Origin: CAYQMF01 sp964418595
GTDB lineage: Bacteria > Planctomycetota > UBA1135 > UBA2386
Direction of reading: 5' to 3'
DNA: 64,000 nt
Assembly (NCBI GenBank): GCA_964418595.1
Contig: CAYQMF010000016.1
Span: forward strand, 1-64,000
The notes under the pieces were generated by a model. The model worked only from the letters and a program-made list of their open reading frames with translations. It was not told the origin of the DNA and searched no databases. Position numbers and translations under genes: made by a program. Each line of letters begins with the position of its first letter. Positions within the stretch are counted from its first letter, which is position 1. Below, piece after piece: positions 18,054 through 25,247 of this stretch.

Positions 18054-19355
18054 ATGACCATCCGCAACCTGATCCAGTCGGCCGATGCCGTGACCCGGCG
18101 CGGCTTCCTCTCGCTCACGGCGCAGCGATTGTTCGGCCTCGCGGCCACGCCGACTCTGCTCGGGCTCGGCCGCGACGGCGACGGCACGTTCCGGCTCGGG
18201 CCGGCCACCGCGCGCAACGTGATCTACCTGTTCATGCGCGGCGGCATGTCGCACCTCGACACCTTCGACCCCAAGCCCGGCGCCAGGACGCAGGGCCCGG
18301 TCCAGGCGCTGGGCAGCAAGGCCGACGGCGTGCAGGTGAGCCAGTACTTCCCCAACCTCGCCCGGCAGATGGACAAGGTGGCGGTGGTCAACTCGCTGCA
18401 GTCCACGCAGGGCGCGCACGAGCAGGCGCAGTACTTCATGCGCACGAGCTACACGCTGCGCGGGACCATCCAGCACCCGAGTCTGGGCGCCTGGACCAAC
18501 CGCATGGTGGGCAAGATCAATCCGACCCTGCCCGGCCACGTGATCGTCAGCGGTGGCAACGACCTGCCGGGCGCAGGCTTCCTGCCGCCGCAGTTCATGC
18601 CGTTGCCGATTCTGGATCCCGATGGCGGGCTGAAGCACAGCGCGGTGCCCAAGGGAGTGACGGAGGACACCTTCCAGCGGAGGCTCGCCAAACTGCAGGA
18701 GATGAACAGCGCCTTCGAAGCGCGGCACAAGAACCACGGTGTGCAGGCCTACGCCGGGATGTACGACGATGCGGTCCGGCTCATGCGCAGCAGCGACCTC
18801 GTCGCCTTCGACATGACGCAGGAGCCGGAGAGCATGCGGGCCGCCTACGGCACCGACGACTTCGGCCAGGGTTGTCTGCTGGCCCGACGGCTCGTCGAGC
18901 ACGGCGTCCGCTACGTGGAGGTGATCAGCAACGGCTGGGACACCCACAACCAGAACTTCGACGCGCTGGAAGACAGGTGCCCGGCGATCGACCGTGGGTT
19001 GGCGGCGTTGCTCGCGGACCTCGATGCGCGCGGGTTGCTCGACGAGACGCTCGTCGTGCTCGCCACCGAGTTCGGCCGCACGCCCGACATCACCGCCGGC
19101 AACAACGGCCGCAACCACTACCCCAAGGCCTTCAGCGGCCTGCTCGCCGGCGGTGGGATCAAGGGCGGCGTGCGCTGGGGCAAGACCGACGCGGAGGGAC
19201 GCGACGTGGTCGAAGGCGCCGTCTCGGTGCCCGACTTCAACGCGACCATCGGCCACGCGCTCGGCCTGCCGCTCGAGCAGGTGATCACCGCTCCGTCGGG
19301 GCGGCCGTTCACCTTCGCCGACAAGGGCAAGCCGGTGCTGGGGTTGTTCGCGTGA
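18054..19355 (+). CDS. DUF1501 (sulfatase-like) exported protein
   Basis: 433 residues. The N-terminus has a Tat-like TRRGFLSLTAQ motif before a hydrophobic stretch, as is usual for DUF1501. The domain belongs to the alkaline phosphatase/sulfatase superfamily; characteristic blocks here are NVIYLFMRGGMSHLDTFDPKPG, GWDTHNQNF and VVLATEFGRTPDITAGNNGRNHYP. The biochemical activity of the family is not established. It is the middle gene of the trio: seven bases after the DUF1549/DUF1553 gene, with its TGA overlapping the GTG of the next gene. Tight coupling suggests the three exported proteins work together. Confidence 0.93.
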   Translation: MTIRNLIQSADAVTRRGFLSLTAQRLFGLAATPTLLGLGRDGDGTFRLGPATARNVIYLFMRGGMSHLDTFDPKPGARTQGPVQALGSKADGVQVSQYFPNLARQMDKVAVVNSLQSTQGAHEQAQYFMRTSYTLRGTIQHPSLGAWTNRMVGKINPTLPGHVIVSGGNDLPGAGFLPPQFMPLPILDPDGGLKHSAVPKGVTEDTFQRRLAKLQEMNSAFEARHKNHGVQAYAGMYDDAVRLMRSSDLVAFDMTQEPESMRAAYGTDDFGQGCLLARRLVEHGVRYVEVISNGWDTHNQNFDALEDRCPAIDRGLAALLADLDARGLLDETLVVLATEFGRTPDITAGNNGRNHYPKAFSGLLAGGGIKGGVRWGKTDAEGRDVVEGAVSVPDFNATIGHALGLPLEQVITAPSGRPFTFADKGKPVLGLFA

Positions 19356-20392
19356 GGAGCTGCGTCGGCGCGATCTGCACCGGGCTCCTGTTCGCGACGC
19401 TGCCGGCGCAGGCGCCGGTGGCCTTCGAGGCCGACGTGCTGCCGGTGTTGAAGGAGCGTTGCTTCGAATGCCACCGCGGCGAGTACACCGACGCCTCCGG
19501 GCGTCTGCGCAAACCCAAGGGCGGCCTGCGTCTCGACGGCCGGGCCTGGATCCTCATGGGCGGCAAGGAGGGCAACGTGCTCACGCCGGGTCGCGCGGAG
19601 CAGAGCACGCTCTACACGCGGGTGCTGCTGCCTGCCGACGACGACGACCGCATGCCGGCGAACGGCGACCCGCTCGGCAAGGAGCAGACGGAGACGCTGC
19701 GGCGGTGGATCAAGGAAGGCGCCGACTTCGGCGGCTGGCAGGGCGAGCCGCTGGCGGCGGCGTCGGACACTGCGTCGGGGGGCACTGCACAGCCGGCCCC
19801 CGTCAAGGTCGCCATCCCCGAGGTCTCCGCGCGCAGCAAGCTGCTCGCGGAGGTCGCCGGCTCGCTCTCGCCCGCGCCGGGTGGCCTCATCACCAAGGCC
19901 GCCGGGGACAAGGCGCGCATCGAGGCCCTCGCGCCGGACAGCCCGCTCCTGCGCGTCGAGTTCATCGGGCACGAGGAGGAGGTCACCGATGCCGACCTCG
20001 CCGCGCTCGCCCCGTTGAAGGAACACATCGCCTGGCTGGGCCTCGGCCGCACCAAGATCACCGATCTCGGCTGCAGCACCATCGGTCGCATGCCGCGCCT
20101 GATCCGCCTGGACCTGCGCGAGACGAAGGTCGGCGACGCCGGCCTCGGCAAGCTGGTCGGTTTGCGCGAGCTGCGCACGCTCAACCTCTTCTCGACGGAG
20201 GTCACCGACGCGGCGATCACGAGTCTGCTGCGCCTGCCGAAGCTCACGGAGCTGCGGGTGTACGAGACCGGGATCACGGAGGCGGGGATCGCCAGGCTGG
20301 TGCAGGATCGCGCGGAGCTGAACGTGGTCGCGGCGCCGGAACTGCCCGGCGCGCCGGCGGCGACGCCGGCGCGGCAGGGTCGTCGGAGATAG
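19352..20392 (+). CDS. PSCyt1-type cytochrome c with leucine-rich-like repeats
   Basis: 346 residues. The GTG start overlaps the previous stop in a GTGA. A signal peptide (about residues 1-21) precedes a planctomycete cytochrome c domain with one heme-binding CFECH motif and a distal region ADDDDRMPANGDPL typical of PSCyt1. After a linker (about 120-200), short leucine-rich-like repeats follow (LAPLKEHIAWLGLGRTKITD, LIRLDLRETKVGDAGLGKL, LRTLNLFSTEVTDAAI), ending in an Ala/Pro/Arg-rich tail. It probably binds one c-type heme in the periplasm. The fusion to repeats suggests docking to a partner, likely the two upstream products. Confidence 0.88.
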   Translation: MRSCVGAICTGLLFATLPAQAPVAFEADVLPVLKERCFECHRGEYTDASGRLRKPKGGLRLDGRAWILMGGKEGNVLTPGRAEQSTLYTRVLLPADDDDRMPANGDPLGKEQTETLRRWIKEGADFGGWQGEPLAAASDTASGGTAQPAPVKVAIPEVSARSKLLAEVAGSLSPAPGGLITKAAGDKARIEALAPDSPLLRVEFIGHEEEVTDADLAALAPLKEHIAWLGLGRTKITDLGCSTIGRMPRLIRLDLRETKVGDAGLGKLVGLRELRTLNLFSTEVTDAAITSLLRLPKLTELRVYETGITEAGIARLVQDRAELNVVAAPELPGAPAATPARQGRRR

Positions 20393-20412
20393 GGTCGGCG
20401 GAGACAGGGGCG

Positions 20413-22770
20413 CTACTTGCGCCCCGCGCGGGCCCCCGTGCGCAACGTCGCGATCTGCTCCCGGAGCCAATCGGCGAGCGGGATCTCCGTGCCATCGGCC
20501 TTGCGCACGTAGTCCCTGCCCTTCTTCATCACCGTCGGATCCGACCATCGGTGGTGCACGGTCGCGTCCAGAAAGTCCTCGACGCTCGCGACTGGCCTTC
20601 CCCAGGTGCGGAGACCGGCGCGCATGAGTTCGGTGAAGGCCGCGCCGTCGATGGACGTGCGAGGATCGTAGAGGACGAGCTTCCCCGTCTCGTCTTCGAA
20701 CAGCGCCAGGCGTGGCTGGCGCCAGAAGCGGAGTGGCGAGGCCGCCACCATCCGCAGCGTCTCCTCGATGAGGTCGCGCTCGACCTGGGTTCCCGTGTCG
20801 ACGTGGAACGTCACCGAGTCCCGTCCGAACAGGGAGTTGACCACCCGGTCGACGATGAGCACCGCCTGCCCGGCGGGGCTTTCGAACGGCAGGCAACTGC
20901 CTTCCCGTGGGAAACTGAAGGCGGAGACGAACCCGCGGGCGAGCGTCACGCCGTCGACGGTGACCAGGCGAACCATCGCCTCCGCCCCCGTCACCTCGTC
21001 CACGCTGACGTGCACCGACTCCCCGGTTCCTGGGACTGCCGCGGTCTCGCCTTCGAGGACGGTGAAGCTCTCCCCCGCGCCGTCCCGGTCCCGCGACCCC
21101 ACGGGGAACACGCGCAGCCGGAAGCGCGGGCCTTCAGGATCGCCACTCCAGCCGATCGACAGTTCTCCGCGCGCGATCCATGCGGCCTCGACCTCCGACG
21201 TGATCACGAGCCGTCGGGTCGTCGCGTCCCCGACTGCCAATGGCAGGTCCTGCCCGCCGAGCCTGGCGAAGGGTTCTCCGACCGCCACTCCGTTCGAGTC
21301 CGACTCGCGGTGCACGACCTCGATGCTCGTGACTTCGCCGGGCGCTGCGTAGCCCGGCGCCGCCCACTCGACGACACGCGTCCGCCGGCGTTCGTGCACG
21401 ACGAGTCGCGGTCGCGCCGCATCGGTCTGCGGCGTGTACCGGATGCCGTTGCTCTGCGAGACCGCTCCGTCCCCGGCCAGGGCGAACACCGCGAGCCCCG
21501 TGCGGAAGCCGCCCTGCGCCGACAGGAGCGCCGCGACCATCGGGTTGCCCAGGTCCATACGGAACTCGCCACCGCCGACCGGCAGCATCGGCACTCGGGC
21601 GTCGGCGTCCGGCGATTGCGCGAGCCACACGGCCGTCGGCTCACCGGTGACGGAGGCGCGGAGCGCCACCGTGCGACCGGCGGGCACGGGCAAGACCAGA
21701 TCGTCCGGGACGCCGGTCACCGCGACCCGCAGGGGACCGCGCGCCGTGTGCTCCGGGGGTGAGGGGTCGGGTGCAGGATGGCGCACGAGCGACGGGGCGG
21801 CCTGCCACGGCGGCGCGGTCCCGCCGACGTCCAGCGCGTAGCGCCTCCCCGCGTACTCGATCCGCAGCTCACCGTCGCTGGGTGACCACTGCCCGCCCAC
21901 CAGCGGCGCGCCATCGGCCGTCCGCACAAGAGGCCGCCCCGCCGGCCCGCGGACGACGCGCAGGTAGTCGGCGCTCCCCGGCACGTTCTCGCCGACCCGC
22001 ACCGCGATCGGCCCCTCCGGCACGAGTTCGGGGCGCAGGCGCAGGGGCCGCGCGCGCAGGCGAAAGATGACGCGCTCCGGTGTCGACCGCACCGCGAGCG
22101 TCAGCTCACCGTGCCGGAGCCACGCGTCCGCGACCTCGGCCGTCACGTCGAGGACGGCCCGCCCTTCGCTCAGCGGGAGGGGCAGGTCGCGGACGCCCAC
22201 GCGCGCGATCGCGTCCTGCCCGCGGTACGAAGCTCCCAGCTCGATCTCGATGCGGCGGACCTCCCGCGGCGTCGCCCAGCCTGGCTCCGCCCACTCGATC
22301 CGTCGCTCCCCGCTCGCCGTCGGCGCGCTCCGCCCGGGCGCCGCCCAAGCCAGCCGTTGGACCGGGTGCTGTTCGTGCAGCACCACCGACGGTCGCGGCG
22401 CGGGCGATCGCGGTACGTACTGAACCGGAACGCTCGCGATCACGTGTCCGGCGCGCGCGGTCGCGAAGACCGCCATCGCCTCCGCCGGGCTCGCGTCGCG
22501 CAGCAGCGCCGTGACGCGCGGCGCGCCCAGATCGACCTGGTGCTCACCCTCGCCGATGGATTCGAGGGGCACGCGGCGCGCCGGGTCCTGCGGGTTGCCG
22601 AACCAGATCGCGGCAACGTCACCGCCGTTCGCGTGCACCGTGAGCAGCACCGTGCGGCCGGCGGGCAACGGCAGTTCGAGATCGCCTGGCAGGTCGATCA
22701 GGCGGAGCTGGACCTGGCCCACGGCTGCGCACGTGAGCAAGCTGGCCAGGAACCACGGTCGGATGTGCAT
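20413..22770 (-). CDS. Large secreted protein with an internal tandem duplication, function unknown
   Basis: 785 residues with a signal peptide (residues 1-18, ending AAVGQ). Two homologous units of roughly 330 residues follow. Each opens with a LPLPAGRTVLLTV / LPVPAGRTVALRA block, continues through VDLGAPRVTALL / MDLGNPMVAALL, and reaches LAWAAPGRSAP / VEWAAPGYAAPGEV. A distinct C-terminal region (about residues 600-785) is mixed alpha/beta and ends in a basic Arg-rich tail. No enzyme motif or known family was recognised; the repeats look like all-beta carbohydrate- or surface-binding modules. The ATG at 22770 was chosen for its signal peptide; the frame is open 360 bases further upstream through hairpin-rich DNA. 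Confidence 0.72.
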   Translation of the reverse strand: MHIRPWFLASLLTCAAVGQVQLRLIDLPGDLELPLPAGRTVLLTVHANGGDVAAIWFGNPQDPARRVPLESIGEGEHQVDLGAPRVTALLRDASPAEAMAVFATARAGHVIASVPVQYVPRSPAPRPSVVLHEQHPVQRLAWAAPGRSAPTASGERRIEWAEPGWATPREVRRIEIELGASYRGQDAIARVGVRDLPLPLSEGRAVLDVTAEVADAWLRHGELTLAVRSTPERVIFRLRARPLRLRPELVPEGPIAVRVGENVPGSADYLRVVRGPAGRPLVRTADGAPLVGGQWSPSDGELRIEYAGRRYALDVGGTAPPWQAAPSLVRHPAPDPSPPEHTARGPLRVAVTGVPDDLVLPVPAGRTVALRASVTGEPTAVWLAQSPDADARVPMLPVGGGEFRMDLGNPMVAALLSAQGGFRTGLAVFALAGDGAVSQSNGIRYTPQTDAARPRLVVHERRRTRVVEWAAPGYAAPGEVTSIEVVHRESDSNGVAVGEPFARLGGQDLPLAVGDATTRRLVITSEVEAAWIARGELSIGWSGDPEGPRFRLRVFPVGSRDRDGAGESFTVLEGETAAVPGTGESVHVSVDEVTGAEAMVRLVTVDGVTLARGFVSAFSFPREGSCLPFESPAGQAVLIVDRVVNSLFGRDSVTFHVDTGTQVERDLIEETLRMVAASPLRFWRQPRLALFEDETGKLVLYDPRTSIDGAAFTELMRAGLRTWGRPVASVEDFLDATVHHRWSDPTVMKKGRDYVRKADGTEIPLADWLREQIATLRTGARAGRK

Positions 22771-22927
22771 GGCTGTCGCGACGGGCACGAGGATAGCGGG
22801 GGATCGTCTCCTGCTCGCGTGGTGGACGGCGACGACAGCCACGGGCGAGCTCGTAGACCTCGCTTCGCCCGTCACCGAAACCGCTGTCCGGGACCCATCG
22901 CAGAAGCCGGCGGCCGCAACCCAAAGG

Positions 22928-22987
22928 GTTGATCCTCCGTTCCCGCACCCTCGCGTTCCGCGAGGCTGCGGATCCGGAGGATCGACC
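22928..22987. repeat. Nested inverted repeat
   Basis: Outer arms 22928-22940 and 22975-22987 pair over 13 bases with one G-T wobble. Inside, CCTCGCG and CGCGAGG form a seven-base stem with a three-base loop, extended by further CGCA/TGCG pairing. The whole 60-base segment can fold into one long hairpin. It may be a small palindromic repeat element or a structured RNA. Confidence 0.55.
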
Positions 22988-23002
22988 CGTGTCCGACACC
23001 TC

Positions 23003-23026
23003 GGTGCAGCGGCAAGCCGCTGCACC
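23003..23026. repeat. Perfect 11-bp inverted repeat
   Basis: Two 11-base arms (23003-23013 and 23016-23026) are perfectly complementary around AA. A similar but weaker hairpin (8-base arms, TGGC loop) lies at 23051-23070. Together with 22928-22987 they form a hairpin cluster. Confidence 0.6.
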
Positions 23027-23318
23027 TGGCGTCGTACGTTCCGGGTTGATGTCGTCGCTGGCGCGACGACCAGATGGGGCCGCCGGCGATGGCAACGCCT
23101 GGGGCTTCCAGGGCCGCTCGGACCTTGCATCGGAAGAGCTCACGGCAAGGGAGCTTCGCTGTGCATCTTACGCGCCGCGCGAGCATTCGCGGCCCTTGCA
23201 GCCCAGGGTCGGAGGTCGTCGATCAGCGTCATCCTTCCCCTGTCACCGAAACCGCCGTGCTGGACACAGGGGGTAGCATGGAGGCGCCCCGTTGTCGAAC
23301 TCACCACCCGCACTGCCG

Positions 23319-23861
23319 ATGGTCTTCTCCGCCGATCTCATCACCGCCGAACAGGTCGCCAGGTACCCCTACAGCGAGCGAAGCTGCGAGCTGGTGGACG
23401 GCCGGGTGGTCGACATGAGCCCGGCGTCCTGGCAGCACGGGCGGATCGCGGGGCGCGTCATGCGCGTGCTCGTGCCGTGGACGAACGAACACGGTGGCGA
23501 TGTCGTCAGCGCCGAGACCGGCTTCCTGCTGCGCCGCGATCCCGACACGGTGCGTGCGCCGGACGTCGCGTACCTGTGTGCCGGCCGCGAGGTGCGGGCG
23601 AGTCCGTTCGTCGACGGCGCGCCCGATGTGGCCATCGAGGTGCTGTCGCCCGACGCCCGCACGGGGGAGACGGCACGCCGTGTCCGGGACTACCTCGACG
23701 CCGGGGCCACGCGGGTCTGGATGATCGATCCCGACAATCGCACGCTCACCGTGCATTCGCCGCCCAATCTGGCCGTGGTCCTCGGTGAGACCGACGTGCT
23801 GCGGGACGACGAGGCCCTCCCAGGGTTCGAACTGGCCATCGCCTCCCTGTTCACCGCCTGA
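23319..23861 (+). CDS. Uma2/DUF820 family putative nuclease
   Basis: 180 residues with the restriction-endonuclease-like Uma2 fold. Family landmarks are CELVDGRVVDMSP near the N-terminus, the APDVAYL strand, the acidic PDVAIEVLSPDARTGE core and the helix-strand DYLDAGATRVWMIDPDNRTL. The PD-(D/E)xK-type active site is plausible, with Asp and Glu in these strands, but the usual basic residue is not obvious. Uma2 proteins are abundant in planctomycetes and cyanobacteria and their substrate is unknown. The ATG at 23319 was preferred over a TTG at 23292. It sits alone next to the hairpin-rich gap, so association with a repeat element is possible but unproven. Confidence 0.85.
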   Translation: MVFSADLITAEQVARYPYSERSCELVDGRVVDMSPASWQHGRIAGRVMRVLVPWTNEHGGDVVSAETGFLLRRDPDTVRAPDVAYLCAGREVRASPFVDGAPDVAIEVLSPDARTGETARRVRDYLDAGATRVWMIDPDNRTLTVHSPPNLAVVLGETDVLRDDEALPGFELAIASLFTA

Positions 23862-23899
23862 AGGCATCCAGCCGCGCGACCTGACCCGGGGTCCTGGCT

Positions 23900-25213
23900 A
23901 TGTTGGCGCGGATGACCAGCGCCTCGCATCGCATCCTGCGCTCCGCGTCCCGTCGCGACGTCCTCAAGGCCGGCGGCGTCTCCGCCGTCACCGCCCTCGC
24001 GGCGAAGGCATCGCCCAGCGGGTTCTTCAGCAGCGTCGACGACACGATCAAGATCGGCCTCGTCGGCTGCGGTGGGCGCGGCACCGGCGCGGCGGTGAAC
24101 GCCTTGCGCGCCGACGACAACGGCAAGCTCGTGGCGATGCACGACCTGTTCCCCGACCAGCTCGAGCGCAGCCTGAAGAGCATCGGGGCGGTGAAGGACG
24201 TCGCCGCGCGCGTCGAAGTGGCGCCGGAGCAGCGTTTCACCGGCTTCGACGGCTTCCTCAAGCTGCTCGACTCCGGCGTCGACCTCGTGGTGCTCGCGTC
24301 GCCGCCGCACTTCCGGCCCATGCAGGTGGAGGAGGCGGTGAAGCGCGGCAAGCACATGTTCGTGGAGAAGCCGGTCGCCGTGGATGCGCCCGGCGTGCGC
24401 CGTGTGTGGGCCGCGTGCGAGGCGGCGCGGCAGAAGCACCTCAACGTCGTCTCCGGGCTGTGCTATCGCTACCACGCCGGTCGCCGCGCGGTGATCGAGC
24501 GCATCCAGGCCGGCGACATCGGCCGCGTGTTGAGTCTCGACGTCAACTACCTCACCGGCGAGCTGTGGCACCGCGGTCGCAACCAGGAGTGGTCGGAGAT
24601 GGAGACCCAGTGCCGCAATTGGCTCTACTACACGTGGCTGTCGGGCGACCACATCGCCGAGCAGCACATCCACAGCCTCGACGTCGCGGCGTGGATCCTC
24701 GGCGACCGCTATCCGCAGCGGGCGCTGGCCACCGGCGGCCGTGAGATGCGCACCGACCCCAAGTTCGGCAACGTGTACGACCACTTCGCCACGCGCTACT
24801 CGTACGACGACGGCACGCAGGTGTTCAGCGCCTGCCGGCAGATGGCCGGGTGCAAGAACGACGTGTCGGACAACGTGCACGGCACCGACGGGCACGCCGC
24901 GATCTTCCAGCACAAGCTGTGGGGCCGCCGCAAGTGGGAGTGGGAGGGCGACGGCAGCGACATGTACCAGAACGAGCACAACGAGCTGCTGGCCGCGATC
25001 CGCAAGGGCGAGCCGATCAACAACAGCGAGTACATGTGCAAGAGCACGCTGATGGCGATCATGGGTCGGATGTCGGCGTACACCGGGCAGGAGATCACCT
25101 GGGATCAGGCCTGGAACAGCCAGGAGGTGCTCGCGCCGAAGAGCTACGCGTTCGGCGACGTCGACCCGGAGCTATCGCGCATCGCGCGCCCGGGCGTCAC
25201 GCGCTTCGTGTGA
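23900..25213 (+). CDS. Tat-exported Gfo/Idh/MocA family oxidoreductase
   Basis: 437 residues. A Tat signal, SRRDVLKAGGVSAVTALAA (about residues 17-35), precedes an NAD(P)-binding Rossmann domain with IGLVGCGGRGTGAAVNAL (about 51-68). The catalytic-region Glu-Lys-Pro is in MFVEKPVAVDAPG (about 154-166). The C-terminal domain carries SGDHIAEQHIHSLD with the His pair usual for planctomycete members. Such enzymes oxidise or interconvert sugars and inositols with a tightly bound cofactor in the periplasm; the substrate is not predictable. A 34-base gap separates it from the downstream kinase gene on the same strand, so cotranscription is likely. Confidence 0.93.
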   Translation: MLARMTSASHRILRSASRRDVLKAGGVSAVTALAAKASPSGFFSSVDDTIKIGLVGCGGRGTGAAVNALRADDNGKLVAMHDLFPDQLERSLKSIGAVKDVAARVEVAPEQRFTGFDGFLKLLDSGVDLVVLASPPHFRPMQVEEAVKRGKHMFVEKPVAVDAPGVRRVWAACEAARQKHLNVVSGLCYRYHAGRRAVIERIQAGDIGRVLSLDVNYLTGELWHRGRNQEWSEMETQCRNWLYYTWLSGDHIAEQHIHSLDVAAWILGDRYPQRALATGGREMRTDPKFGNVYDHFATRYSYDDGTQVFSACRQMAGCKNDVSDNVHGTDGHAAIFQHKLWGRRKWEWEGDGSDMYQNEHNELLAAIRKGEPINNSEYMCKSTLMAIMGRMSAYTGQEITWDQAWNSQEVLAPKSYAFGDVDPELSRIARPGVTRFV

Positions 25214-25247
25214 GCATGCCTCGCGCCGGGGCAGCCCCGATCCTGAC

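Larger units (their letters stand above)
22771..23318. other. 548-base gene-free gap with clustered hairpins
   Basis: The gap lies between the divergent duplicated-protein gene and the Uma2 gene. It contains three strong inverted repeats (22928-22987, 23003-23026, 23051-23070) and a direct repeat (22871-22884 and 23242-23255, GTCACCGAAACCGC) that brackets them. No credible coding frame was seen. It must also carry promoters for both flanking genes, none of which resembles a sigma-70 consensus. Confidence 0.6.

Noticed and set aside
15977..18217. Long minus-strand frame opposite the DUF1549 gene
   Set aside because: Antisense shadow with low-complexity composition; the plus strand carries DUF1549/DUF1553 signatures.
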